NCBI GenBank assembly: GCA_031402435.1
Contig: JANNSJ010000065.1
Coordinates: 1 to 64,000 of the forward strand
Origin: UBA11986 sp031402435
GTDB taxonomy: Bacteria > Bacteroidota > Ignavibacteria > UBA10030 > UBA6906
Direction: 5' to 3'
Length of the DNA: 64,000 nt
Position 1 is the first letter of the stretch. The number at the start of each line of letters is the position of its first letter. The position numbers and the translations under genes were made by a program. This document shows positions 34,599 to 43,470 of the stretch, piece by piece. The notes beneath the pieces are model-generated. The model did not search any database. It had not been told where the DNA came from and saw nothing but the letters and a program-made list of their open reading frames with translations.

Positions 34599-36454
34599 TG
34601 GTGTGTCTTCCTTTGTAAAACTGCGGTGAGTGCGTTAAAGATCTCGTCTATCGAGATGTCCACCATGCACACACTTGCGCGCATGTTTGTGAGTTTGCAG
34701 GGGATTTGCTCGTTGCGCCAGCACGGTGTGCACCCGAGTTTTTTCTTGACGTCAAGAGGTTTGCATTGTGGGTAGTGTTTCGTTCGGAGATGCCCGTCGA
34801 TGGGTCCGAAGAGCGCAACACACGGGAGGTCAAACGCTGCAGCAAGATGCACGAACGATGAGTCCGGTGCTATAATCGCGTCACACGCCGCCGCTAGTGC
34901 AAATGCCCGTCGCATAGGTAGGCCATCGACTTTCGTGATGCGCTCATCTTCGAACCTGCGTATTTTCTCGGCATCGAACACCAGCACGTGGTAGTCTTGA
35001 GCCAATCGAGCGACAAGTTGTCGCATGTGTGGATAGTCTCTGTACACTTCATCTGATCGAAGTTGAATGCCGATGACCTTTTCCCCCTCCAGTTTGTGCG
35101 CTTTCCAGAAGTTGATCTGGAATGCCTGCTCTTCCGGTAGGACGAAATATCGCGGGCGCTTGTCCATTCGCCTGACTGCGAACGGGTTGATGCCAAGCGC
35201 ACGAGCGAAAATCTCAATTCGGCCACGCTTCACCTTTGGAGCGGTACGGGCTTCTACTCGCGACGCGGGGCAGTCCGTGAAGTTGAACCAGCGTCGGTAT
35301 CGGATGGAATCAAACTGTTCATTCTCTATGTCGAGCAGCCTCACGTCGAGGTTTCCCTCAAACACAGAGAAATATCGCTTTGGTATGGCAAGGTGAATCT
35401 CGTCGTGAGGGTGTTTCCTCTTGAACTCATGGAATCCCGGGGTCATCATCAGGAGGTCGCCTATCCCTCCCATGGCCCGCGTGACCAATATGTGTTTCCT
35501 TTTCGAGAATAGCTGTCGTTTCGGCGATGCATCTTGTTGTTCGGTCGTTAGTGAATCTGTCACGGAAGCTTTCAGGCCATAGTTAACACAGTACACGTAT
35601 CCCAGCAACAATGTCTTCATCATTGTGGTCATGTGGAGAGCGTTCAACACCCTTACCTCTAGCATTGCAAAGTAGACTCGGTGTAGAAAGAAGAGAGTCT
35701 TGTCCGATAGAGCAACCTGCGGATCAAAGGCCACCTTGAATGAGCGGCGGTAGGTCTTCGTGATCTGTTCAACGAAGAGTTTTCGGTTCTCCACGCGGGT
35801 ATAGAAATGCTTGAGGCCACGGAACAAGAGTTTCTTGTAGTAAGTGATATCCCCTTTCAACAACGACTCTCTTCCAAGATTGAAGAGGATATCGGGCACG
35901 AGGTTTCGATCGGTGATGACGTACGGACGTGTTGCGAGTGAGAGGAGGATTGCCTGGGCATCTCGGAAGCTCCCCAGTGTGTTCAGCACTGATGCTTTGG
36001 CGATCAACGATCTGATGTACATGTCCGGGAACTTGATTAGCCCCAACTCAAACGCTTCATCGTAATAGTGCAGGGCTTCCTGTAGGAGCGACAATCGTGT
36101 CAGTTCATCACTCCAGTTGAGGAGAGACTGGAACAACTCTCTTGGATACGTACCATTGTCGCGGCAGGTAACGATAAACAACCTGATCGTTTCGTCAATA
36201 AACTTCTTTTCCTCGGCAGCCGATTCCTCTGCCGAAGCAGAAAGGAACTTCCTGAGCTTCTTGATGCCCCCCGCAATCACTTCGCTGAGAATGTATCGAT
36301 TGGCATAGAGATGTCGATCTTCTATGGGGATACTGCGGAAGATGCCATGAGCGATCTCGTCTTTGCCGGAGAAGGCAATGTACTCAAGTTCCTTCGCGTC
36401 AATCGTTCTCGGCTGAAGGGTTGGAAACGTTGGTACCCTTTCAGCGAGTCCCAT
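34595..36454 (-). CDS. TPR domain fused to a GT9 (heptosyltransferase-like) glycosyltransferase
   Basis: 619 residues; its ATG overlaps the TPR gene's 3' end by 14 bases. The first 250 residues are helical repeats of TPR type (ALHYYDEAFELGLIKFPDMY, ILLSLATRPYVITDRNLV). From about 325 the GT9 fold begins (ILVTRAMGGIGDLLMMTPG). IGIQLRSDEVYRDYPHMRQL and the C-terminal donor-site motif ADSSFVHLAAAFDLPCVALFG follow. Cysteines cluster in LGCTPCWRNEQIPCKLT and might bind a metal. GT9 enzymes add heptose to LPS core or related sugars. The TPR fusion suggests it scaffolds other pathway enzymes; this arrangement is less common than a single domain. Confidence 0.88.
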   Translation of the reverse strand: MGLAERVPTFPTLQPRTIDAKELEYIAFSGKDEIAHGIFRSIPIEDRHLYANRYILSEVIAGGIKKLRKFLSASAEESAAEEKKFIDETIRLFIVTCRDNGTYPRELFQSLLNWSDELTRLSLLQEALHYYDEAFELGLIKFPDMYIRSLIAKASVLNTLGSFRDAQAILLSLATRPYVITDRNLVPDILFNLGRESLLKGDITYYKKLLFRGLKHFYTRVENRKLFVEQITKTYRRSFKVAFDPQVALSDKTLFFLHRVYFAMLEVRVLNALHMTTMMKTLLLGYVYCVNYGLKASVTDSLTTEQQDASPKRQLFSKRKHILVTRAMGGIGDLLMMTPGFHEFKRKHPHDEIHLAIPKRYFSVFEGNLDVRLLDIENEQFDSIRYRRWFNFTDCPASRVEARTAPKVKRGRIEIFARALGINPFAVRRMDKRPRYFVLPEEQAFQINFWKAHKLEGEKVIGIQLRSDEVYRDYPHMRQLVARLAQDYHVLVFDAEKIRRFEDERITKVDGLPMRRAFALAAACDAIIAPDSSFVHLAAAFDLPCVALFGPIDGHLRTKHYPQCKPLDVKKKLGCTPCWRNEQIPCKLTNMRASVCMVDISIDEIFNALTAVLQRKTHQ

Positions 36455-37121
36455 ATTGCCCCCGATTTGTCATGGAAGGTGATTGATCGGAAAAGCATCG
36501 TTGCAGCATTTCGGTTTCTTTTGCGATGGCTGCCTGGAGGTCCCGATAGCGGTCTGCGGGAAAACCACCTGGCGGAGGAGCACCGAACGTCTGGCAGAGA
36601 TTGAATGCTTCCCGGTACGATCCCACATGATTCAGGCATGCAAGTTCCCTGAAACGACTCTCCGGATCGAGTTGCGGGGAAAGCATCCTGACGAGCCGGT
36701 ACCACTTGATCGCATCGATGTACCACCCCTGGGACTCAAGACAGACTGCGTACCAAAAAGCAGATTGATTGTACGTCTCATTCTTATGGTAGGAGAGATC
36801 GCCATAGTCGATCCCATGTCGGAATGCAGTGGCTGCTTTCGCATATTCCTTCTGTTGCATCAACAACCAGCCGGCCCGGAAGAAGCTGTTCAGTTTGCAC
36901 TCGGGCATTCGTGCTTGCGCCGCAGCCAGTTCATAGTACCGCAAGGCTTGATTACTGTTGTCAGTATTCTGTTGTTCGATGCACCACCCACAGTGGAACA
37001 GGACGTCCCCCTCATCGCAATCTTCTTCAGCAAGGCACTTCTCGAACATTTTCAATGCCTCGATATATCTTCCTTGGCGCTCTGCGAAAAGTGCTTGTTC
37101 AAAGACTGAATTGGTGGTCAT
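36441..37121 (-). CDS. TPR-repeat protein, first gene of the polysaccharide operon
   Basis: 226 residues from the ATG at 37121 with AAAGG at good spacing; an upstream in-frame start adds 42 residues without evidence. It has four to five TPR-like units: EQALFAERQGRYIEALKMFE, DVLFHCGWCIEQQ, ALRYYELAAAQARMPECKL and SAFWYAVCLESQGWYIDAIKWY. No signal peptide is seen, so it acts in the cytoplasm. It overlaps the fused TPR-GT9 gene, so they probably work together. Its precise role is unknown. Confidence 0.82.
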   Translation of the reverse strand: MTTNSVFEQALFAERQGRYIEALKMFEKCLAEEDCDEGDVLFHCGWCIEQQNTDNSNQALRYYELAAAQARMPECKLNSFFRAGWLLMQQKEYAKAATAFRHGIDYGDLSYHKNETYNQSAFWYAVCLESQGWYIDAIKWYRLVRMLSPQLDPESRFRELACLNHVGSYREAFNLCQTFGAPPPGGFPADRYRDLQAAIAKETEMLQRCFSDQSPSMTNRGQYGTR

Positions 37122-37788
37122 GATAGATACCTTTCTGAGAAGGTGGGCAGCGTTATGAGAGCAAAGCCAATCTGCATGCCATCGAATGATGTGTTTGTCC
37201 GTTTCAATGAGTTGCCGTCCTTCTTCCGCTTCCTTAAATTTCTTCATTAGTGTAGCACTATTTCATCATGTGGCTTATCAATTCTATCAGTTTGTTTCTC
37301 GCTTTTGAGAATTTTGCATTCCATTATCCGAAACCTGAACCCTGGTTGTGTTTGTCAACGTATCGTGGTTGTATCTGAAATTTTGTGGCGAACGGATGGC
37401 CAACCGGGATAAATGCAAAGAATAATTCCAATACCTTTGAGCGATTGTCATCAACCAAATGGATGATACAGGAATTAACTATGTATTATTCTGCATCATC
37501 CCTTCGTAGCGGTGTGAATTGTCATGCCTTGTGCTATCTACATCCAACAGTCGTGCCATCTTGAATTTGTGATGGAAAGAAGGTGGTTATATCACTTTTG
37601 GCTGATTCTCCAACTGTGAGAACGCAAAAGTGTGGCGATGGGACTATGGCACAACATGAGAAATCCCGGCACATTGTGGCAAGCATTCCACATGTTATGC
37701 TTTCATTGAAGCAAAGAAGTTCGTATTTTTGGAGTGCTAGAAAGGGAAACCCCCTTCGATACATTCGATCACATCACCTTTGTTGGTA
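37122..37788. other. Divergent intergenic region, no gene recognised
   Basis: The region separates the minus-strand polysaccharide operon from the plus-strand nitrilase gene. No convincing coding frame, tRNA or strong hairpin is seen. It must hold promoters for both directions, but I cannot identify their boxes with confidence. Confidence 0.5.
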
Positions 37789-38568
37789 ATGCGCGTTGCA
37801 ATAGTACAAACCAGTCCGCAGTTCGGTAAAATCGAAGCCAACAACAAGGCTGCGTTGATGCTCATGAAGAGCGCGGATGCGGATCTCTACGTCCTGCCCG
37901 AGCTTTTTAACACGGGGTATAACTTCATCGACGTGCAAGAGGCAAAAGAACTGGCCGAACCGATTGAAGGGCCAACCGGCAGCGCCATCGCTGAATTCTG
38001 TCATCGCAATTCATGCTATGTTGTATATGGCTTTGCGGAGAAGTCTGATCAGATCTATAACTCTTCGGCGCTGGTCGGGCCAGACGGGCACATCGGGTTG
38101 TACCGCAAGGTTCACCTGTATTATAAAGAGACACTCTTGTTTGCACCCGGCAATCTGGGTTTCCCCGTATTTGATTTGCCATTCGGCAAAATCGGCATGA
38201 TGGTGTGCTTCGATTGGTTTTATCCCGAGAGTGCGCGAACGCTTGCCCTGCGTGGCGCTCAGTTAATTGCTCATCCTTCGAACCTTGTGATGCCCTATTG
38301 TCCGGATGCGATGGTGACGCGCTGTCTCGAGAACCGCGTCTTCTCTGCAACAGCGAACAGAATCGGACGGGAAAACCGTGGAGGCGTTGATCTCTCGTAC
38401 ATCGGCAAGAGTGAAATCGTCTCTCCGCGTGGGGAAATTCTCAAACGCCTTCCCGATGCCGAAGAGAGTATTGCCGTGGTCGAAGTCGATCTTGCTCTGG
38501 CATCCAGCAAGAAACTCAATGAGTTCAATGATCTGTTTGCCGGAAGAAGACCGGACCAATATTCCTGA
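37789..38568 (+). CDS. Carbon-nitrogen hydrolase (nitrilase superfamily)
   Basis: 259 residues from the ATG at 37789 (the TTG at 37780 is less likely). All three catalytic residues are visible: Glu in VLPELFNTGY, Lys in YRKVHLYY and Cys in MMVCFDWFYPE. The fold's other landmarks (NSSALVGPDG, LRGAQLIAHPSNLV, NRIGRENRGG) are present. The family includes amidases, carbamoylases and acyltransferases; the length and lack of a fused domain suggest an omega-amidase-, carbamoylase- or cyanide-hydratase-like enzyme, substrate unknown. It precedes the PLD-like gene by 21 bases, so they may be co-transcribed. Confidence 0.92.
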   Translation: MRVAIVQTSPQFGKIEANNKAALMLMKSADADLYVLPELFNTGYNFIDVQEAKELAEPIEGPTGSAIAEFCHRNSCYVVYGFAEKSDQIYNSSALVGPDGHIGLYRKVHLYYKETLLFAPGNLGFPVFDLPFGKIGMMVCFDWFYPESARTLALRGAQLIAHPSNLVMPYCPDAMVTRCLENRVFSATANRIGRENRGGVDLSYIGKSEIVSPRGEILKRLPDAEESIAVVEVDLALASSKKLNEFNDLFAGRRPDQYS

Positions 38569-38589
38569 CATGACAACCATGATGATACG

Positions 38590-39810
38590 GTGAAACTTCC
38601 CGGCATCCTTTTTTCGTATTTCATTGTGTGGATCTCTGCGAACGCTCAACAAGTCGGCCGTCCGGACTTTGAGCTTGTCGAGAGCGTTCCCATCGAAACG
38701 GTGTTGGATAATCCCGATATTCGGAATACCCGCGAAGTGTGGCTGGAGATGATCAACGGTGCGAAGAAGACCCTGGACGTTGAACAGTTCTACATTTCAA
38801 ATCAGGCAGGTGAACCGCTCGAAGATATCGTCGTAGCGATCGAACATGCAGTGGATCGCGGCGTGGTAGTCCGCATCATTTCTGAATCCAAGTTCTACAA
38901 AACCTACCCTGAGACGATCGAACGTTTCCGCGCGAAGAACATCGAAGTTCGTCTGATCGATTTTGGAAAGATTGCCGGGGGAATCCAGCATGCGAAGTTC
39001 TTCATCGTTGATGGTGAATCGATATTTCTTGGAAGCCAGAACTTCGATTGGCGCTCGCTCAAGCATATCCACGAGCTTGGCATTCGCATCAAGAATGCCG
39101 ACGCGGTTCGAATCTATCTCGACATCTTCAACCTCGACTGGAAACTGGCTGAGGCAAACGACAAGAATGCAATCGCAGGAATTCTGAAGCCGCACAAGTA
39201 CGCTGTTCCACTGCTCTCGATTTTCAACGGCGACACCATCGTATTCACTCCTACATATAGTCCGAAGGGCGTGATCATCGATTCCACATTGTGGGACGAG
39301 CCAAACCTCATTCACGTTATTGACAACGCCCAGAAGGAAGTATCGCTCCAATTTCTTGCTTATGATACGCGGAGTCGTGGCGGATCGGATTACCGTGTTC
39401 TTGACGATGCTCTCCGTCGCGCGGCCGGTCGCAATGTCAAAGTACGATTGCTGGTGGCAGATTGGGAAAAGGGGACTGCATCCGAGCACTCGCTCAAAGA
39501 ACTGGCAAAGATTCCGAACATCGAAGTGAAGTTCGGCAATATCCCTGAATGGTCGGGCGGATACGTTTCGTTTGGTCGCGTTGAACATTCCAAATTCATT
39601 CTTGCGGATTCATCTGCATTCTGGCTTGGTACAGCAAATGCCGAGAAAAGCTACTTCTACGCCTGTCGCAACCTCGGAGTAGTGGTGAAGAATACGAAGC
39701 TGGCGTCAACGGTGCATCGAATCTTCTCAAAAAGTTGGGATGGTCCGTACGTCGAATGGGTGGAACCTGAAAAAAAGTACACCAGGCGCGAGCATGGAGA
39801 GAAGCAATAA
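38590..39810 (+). CDS. Phospholipase D superfamily protein, PLD3/K4-like
   Basis: 406 residues from a GTG at 38590, starting with a short signal peptide (LPGILFSYFIVWISANAQQ). Two HKD-type motifs are clear: HAKFFIVDGESIFLGSQN near residue 136 and HSKFILADSSAFWLGTAN near residue 333. The context NFDWRSLKHIHELGI after the first and the overall layout resemble PLD3/PLD4 and poxvirus K4, which act as exonucleases rather than lipases. Signal peptide suggests export. The second copy has ADSSAF in place of the usual VDxxxxxLGSAN context, but the H-K-D positions are retained. It may act on nucleic acid or lipid outside the cytoplasm; it lies between nitrilase and crotonase genes. Confidence 0.88.
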   Translation: MKLPGILFSYFIVWISANAQQVGRPDFELVESVPIETVLDNPDIRNTREVWLEMINGAKKTLDVEQFYISNQAGEPLEDIVVAIEHAVDRGVVVRIISESKFYKTYPETIERFRAKNIEVRLIDFGKIAGGIQHAKFFIVDGESIFLGSQNFDWRSLKHIHELGIRIKNADAVRIYLDIFNLDWKLAEANDKNAIAGILKPHKYAVPLLSIFNGDTIVFTPTYSPKGVIIDSTLWDEPNLIHVIDNAQKEVSLQFLAYDTRSRGGSDYRVLDDALRRAAGRNVKVRLLVADWEKGTASEHSLKELAKIPNIEVKFGNIPEWSGGYVSFGRVEHSKFILADSSAFWLGTANAEKSYFYACRNLGVVVKNTKLASTVHRIFSKSWDGPYVEWVEPEKKYTRREHGEKQ

Positions 39811-39838
39811 TTCCGATCATCATTCCATAGGATTACGT

Positions 39839-40612
39839 ATGTCGCAATCATACCTCATCATCACGAAGGAAGATGGATACGCCGTCGTTCAATTCAACCG
39901 GCCGGACGTTCTCAATGCCCTCAACATGAAGCTCATGGAAGAGCTTGTTGAAACACTTGAGATGCTCGACAAGGATGACGCAGTCTGCTGTATCATTCTT
40001 ACAGGTAATGAAAAAGCATTTGCCGCGGGCGCGGACATCAAGGAAATGGCGGACGCTTCGGCCATGGAGATGCTGCTACGCGACCAGTTCGCGCGTTGGG
40101 ATCGAATTCGCAAGATCAAGACGCCGATCATCGCTGCTGTCAGCGGTTTTGCGCTCGGCGGCGGTTGCGAGCTGGTGATGACGTGTGACATGGTGATTGC
40201 ATCCGAAACGGCAAAATTCGGTCAGCCGGAAATCAATATCGGCGTGATCCCAGGTGCAGGTGGAACACAGCGCTTGACGCGGGCAGTCGGAAAAGTGAAG
40301 GCGATGGAAATGGTGCTGACAGGGCGTATGATTTCCGCAGACGAGGCGCTCCGCTGGGGTTTGATAAATAAAGTTGTGCCGGTTGAGTATTATCTCACAG
40401 AAGCAAAAGCCTGGGCGAAAGAGATTGCGTCGAAGCCGCCGGTGGCAGTCAAGTTGGGGAAGGAATCCGTGCTCAAATCGTTCGATACGACCATGGAAGG
40501 CGGACTCGAGTTCGAACGGAGGAACTTCTATCTTCTGTTTGCCTCAGAAGACCAGAAGGAGGGTATGAGCGCGTTTACCGCGAAGAGAAAGCCGGAATGG
40601 AAGGGGAAATAA
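39839..40612 (+). CDS. Enoyl-CoA hydratase (crotonase), PaaF-like
   Basis: 257 residues from the ATG at 39839 with AGGA upstream; the in-frame upstream part overlaps the PLD gene. Both hydratase glutamates are present: in LGGGCELVMTCDMVIA and in FGQPEINIGVIPGAGGTQRL. The oxyanion-hole region NEKAFAAGADIKEMA is standard. It should hydrate 2-trans-enoyl-CoA to 3-hydroxyacyl-CoA in beta-oxidation or the phenylacetate lower pathway. Genes for a PaaG-like isomerase, 3-hydroxyacyl-CoA dehydrogenase and thiolase follow, supporting this; the symbol is not assigned because broad-range crotonases look alike. Confidence 0.92.
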   Translation: MSQSYLIITKEDGYAVVQFNRPDVLNALNMKLMEELVETLEMLDKDDAVCCIILTGNEKAFAAGADIKEMADASAMEMLLRDQFARWDRIRKIKTPIIAAVSGFALGGGCELVMTCDMVIASETAKFGQPEINIGVIPGAGGTQRLTRAVGKVKAMEMVLTGRMISADEALRWGLINKVVPVEYYLTEAKAWAKEIASKPPVAVKLGKESVLKSFDTTMEGGLEFERRNFYLLFASEDQKEGMSAFTAKRKPEWKGK

Positions 40613-40651
40613 CATTCTGACTGAGTGGCGCATTTGTACTGGCACCTTTTG

Positions 40652-40667
40652 ACACTCTGCAGAGTGT
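40652..40667. promoter_or_regulatory. Perfect 16-base palindrome, possible operator
   Basis: ACACTCTGCAGAGTGT lies between the PaaF-like crotonase and the membrane protein gene. Its symmetric form resembles the operators bound by dimeric repressors of acyl-CoA or aromatic catabolism genes. The regulator is not in the window; it could also be a weak hairpin. Confidence 0.4.
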
Positions 40668-40685
40668 GAAGAGGTTTGCTTTCCC

Positions 40686-41780
40686 TTGCTTTCTGATTAT
40701 TCATGCTTGACCTCCGAACACATTTTCCATACATTGCTTCACGTTGATGTGAAGTGTATTCCATCTCACTCGGAGATTTCTCCTATTTCAGCCCACCCAC
40801 GTCCCACCAGAATCATCCAACCTCGGCTGGTACTCTCGGCTGTCTGTCTTCTTGCGTCGGCGATTCTCATCGTGGCTGCAGTGCTGCCGACCTCGATTTG
40901 GCGTGACACCATTGTCGGCTCAACGTCGTGGAGCATCCTGGATGACAGAGACCTTAAGTATATGCGCGTTGTGTTTGGAGGGTTTGGGCTTATCTTTCTC
41001 TTGTGGTCTTTTGTTTTTCCGTGGACAATTTATCTTAAGCACCGGCTGTCAGATCGCATCGGTAACGGAATATACCGTGCCATACTGCTCGTCCTCATCC
41101 TCTCCATGGGATATTTTCTGGCGAGGATCTTCATCGTTTTCCGCGACAGTGTAAGGATCACTGGACCTAAGACCCCATTTTCGAATTGGGGGGAATTCCT
41201 TGGCAAGATATGGACGGTACCCTTCCAACCATTTACTGAACGAGACTACTTCAACTCCTTGTTTCTGGCTTTTGCGGGGTTCATCTGTTCGTTCATGGTA
41301 GTGTTGCGCCACAAAGGACTTGTCCGCGTTCGCGAACTCGATTTTCCCCGTTTGCTATGGGGAGTTCTCGCCGCGGGTTTTTTGTGGGCGAGTGTCGATG
41401 AACTGGTGATGATCCATGAGTTCCTTGGACCGAACCTTCCTTTTCTCAGGTCAACACATATTACAAAGTATCCGGATGACCTGATTATGCTTGGGTACTT
41501 TGTGGCGGGAGCGGTTGTACTGGTTCGCTACTTTAAATATTTTATCACACGCAAGAGTGCCTTCAGCATTTTTGTCATGGGAATGATATTTCAGGGCATG
41601 GCAGCAGCGAACGGTTTGCCCGGATTGAATCTGAACGAGGAGTCGTTCGAGATGTATGGTGGTCTGTGTTATTTTGTTGCCATGTTCTGGTATGCGTACT
41701 GCGAAATCGAAGAATCGCTTAGTCACTATCACGACCTGCCACGACGCAGTTCGTCAACAAAATCTTCAACTCATTCTTGA
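40686..41780 (+). CDS. Polytopic membrane protein of unknown function
   Basis: Up to 364 residues. The start is uncertain: TTG at 40686, TTG at 40734 or GTG at 40749. The N-terminal 45 residues lack hydrophobic character. From about residue 46 there are seven to eight membrane-spanning segments (LVLSAVCLLASAILIVAAV, LIFLLWSFVFPWTIYL, AILLVLILSMGYFLARIFIV, LLWGVLAAGFLWASVDELVM, DLIMLGYFVAGAVVLVRYF, and others). The segment SVDELVMIHEFLGPNLPFL is notable for charged residues in the membrane region. I do not recognise the family. The gene lies inside the acyl-CoA gene run and ends ten bases before the PaaG-like gene. Confidence 0.75.
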   Translation: MLSDYSCLTSEHIFHTLLHVDVKCIPSHSEISPISAHPRPTRIIQPRLVLSAVCLLASAILIVAAVLPTSIWRDTIVGSTSWSILDDRDLKYMRVVFGGFGLIFLLWSFVFPWTIYLKHRLSDRIGNGIYRAILLVLILSMGYFLARIFIVFRDSVRITGPKTPFSNWGEFLGKIWTVPFQPFTERDYFNSLFLAFAGFICSFMVVLRHKGLVRVRELDFPRLLWGVLAAGFLWASVDELVMIHEFLGPNLPFLRSTHITKYPDDLIMLGYFVAGAVVLVRYFKYFITRKSAFSIFVMGMIFQGMAAANGLPGLNLNEESFEMYGGLCYFVAMFWYAYCEIEESLSHYHDLPRRSSSTKSSTHS

Positions 41781-41789
41781 CCAACTCAT

Positions 41790-42575
41790 ATGCCTGAGTA
41801 CCAGACTCTCCGTTATGGTATTGATGACGGTATCCTTACCATCACCATGAACCGTCCGGAGGTGTACAACGCATTCAACGAACAGATGAAGAAGGATCTG
41901 AACGACGCGTTTAAGGAAGCTGAGAAAGACCCGCTCGCGCGGTGTATTGTATTGCGCGGCGCCGGGGAGAAGGCATTTTGTTCGGGGCAGGATCTCAAAG
42001 AACATGCGGGCCAGCAGCGGTCGCTCAAAGAGTCGCTTGAAAAATCCTACAACCCTCTCATTCGAAGGATGCGTTCCATCGAGAAGCCTGTTCTGGGGAT
42101 GATCAACGGTGTTGCGGCGGGGGCCGGTTGCAGCATTGCGCTTGCATGTGACATGCGCGTGATGTCATCGACGGCGAAGCTCATTGAGGTATTCATCCGC
42201 ATTGCACTGGTTCCGGATTCTGGTTCACATTGGTTCTTGCCGAGGCTTGTCGGTATGGCGCGTGCCTTTGAGTACGCGGCAACCGGGAGAGACGTTACGG
42301 CGGATGAAGCACTCCAGGTGGGACTCGTGAACAGGGTTGCCCTGCCTGACAAGCTTGAGAGTGTCACGATGGAACTTGCAGCGCAACTGGCTGCCGCTCC
42401 GACGAAGTCCGTCGGACTTATCAAACGAACATTGAACAAAGCGATGACCGTGGATTTGGACGCGCTGCTCGATTACGAAGCGTACATCCAGCAGATTGCA
42501 AGTGAGACAGAGGACCACAAAGAGGGGGTCGCTGCGTTTCTTGCGAAGCGTTCCCCGCAGTTTAAAGGTAAGTAA
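41790..42575 (+). CDS. Crotonase-family isomerase, PaaG-like
   Basis: 261 residues. The first hydratase Glu is replaced by Ser in AGAGCSIALACDM, and the second catalytic site has Asp in LVPDSGSHWFLPRLVG, the pattern of PaaG (1,2-epoxyphenylacetyl-CoA isomerase) and other ring-opening or delta-isomerase crotonases. The oxyanion-hole sequence EKAFCSGQDLKEHAG is typical. By its motifs it should isomerise an enoyl- or oxepin-type CoA ester. No PaaABCDE or PaaZ is present in the window, so an actual role in phenylacetate degradation is only suggested. Followed by the dehydrogenase gene. Confidence 0.88.
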   Translation: MPEYQTLRYGIDDGILTITMNRPEVYNAFNEQMKKDLNDAFKEAEKDPLARCIVLRGAGEKAFCSGQDLKEHAGQQRSLKESLEKSYNPLIRRMRSIEKPVLGMINGVAAGAGCSIALACDMRVMSSTAKLIEVFIRIALVPDSGSHWFLPRLVGMARAFEYAATGRDVTADEALQVGLVNRVALPDKLESVTMELAAQLAAAPTKSVGLIKRTLNKAMTVDLDALLDYEAYIQQIASETEDHKEGVAAFLAKRSPQFKGK

Positions 42576-42618
42576 GCCTGCTCTTTCTTTTCTTTCTTGA
42601 TTTTCTACTCCAGTATTC

Positions 42619-43470
42619 ATGATCTCAACAATTGGCATTCTTGGTTCCGGCACGATGGGCAGCGGCATTGCCCAGGTATCGGCCATTGCCGGCTTCAATG
42701 TTCTTCTCTATGATGTCTCCGCAGGCGCACTTCAGGCAGGTCTCGAGAGAATCAAAGAGGATCTCAATCGCAGTGTTTTCAAAGGCCGCTTGACGCAGCA
42801 ACAAGCTGACACTGCCCTGAGTAACATTCATGTCCACACAACGCTCAACCCTCTTGGGCGTTCAGACTTCATCGTTGAGGCTGCAGTGGAAGACCTCGCT
42901 ATAAAGCGGGAGTTGTTCAAACGGCTTGACGAAGTTTTGCCATCTCATACAATACTTGCAAGCAATACATCTTCATTTTCCATTACTTCCATTGCGCCGG
43001 TAACAAAGCGGGCACCGTTTGTTGTGGGGATGCACTTTTTCAACCCATCCACGGTGATGAAGTTGGTGGAAGTTGTCCGCGGCAATCAGACATCGGATGA
43101 AACAGTACAGGCAACATGCGAGTTGGCCGTGAAGCTGGGGAAAGTCCCGGTGGTATGCAAGGATACTCCGGGGTTTATCGTCAACCGTGTAGCGCGTCCG
43201 TTTTATGGTGAAGCCTTGCGTCTCCTGGGAGAGGGTGTTGCATCGGTGGAGGAGATTGACAGGATTGTGAGATTGTCCGGAGGTTTCAAGATGGGACCTT
43301 TCGAGCTGATGGACTTGATCGGGGTTGATGTGAACTTTGCGGTGACGAAATCTGTCTACGAACAATTCTTCCAGGAGCCGCGGTTCCGTCCACATCCGAT
43401 TCAGCGGCTCATGGTTGAGGCAGGCACTCTTGGAAGAAAAACCAAGCGTGGCTTTTATTCATATGAGTAG
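42619..43470 (+). CDS. 3-hydroxyacyl-CoA dehydrogenase (PaaH/FadB2-like)
   Basis: 283 residues. The Rossmann motif GILGSGTMGSGIAQVSAIAG binds NAD+ near residue 7, the catalytic His sits in VVGMHFFNPSTVMKLVEVV, and the C-terminal helical domain has DTPGFIVNRVARPFYGEALRL and GFKMGPFELMDLIGVDVNF. It oxidises 3-hydroxyacyl-CoA to 3-oxoacyl-CoA. Its last 8 bases overlap the start of the next gene, a degenerate relative, suggesting translational coupling and possibly a heteromeric enzyme. Confidence 0.93.
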   Translation: MISTIGILGSGTMGSGIAQVSAIAGFNVLLYDVSAGALQAGLERIKEDLNRSVFKGRLTQQQADTALSNIHVHTTLNPLGRSDFIVEAAVEDLAIKRELFKRLDEVLPSHTILASNTSSFSITSIAPVTKRAPFVVGMHFFNPSTVMKLVEVVRGNQTSDETVQATCELAVKLGKVPVVCKDTPGFIVNRVARPFYGEALRLLGEGVASVEEIDRIVRLSGGFKMGPFELMDLIGVDVNFAVTKSVYEQFFQEPRFRPHPIQRLMVEAGTLGRKTKRGFYSYE

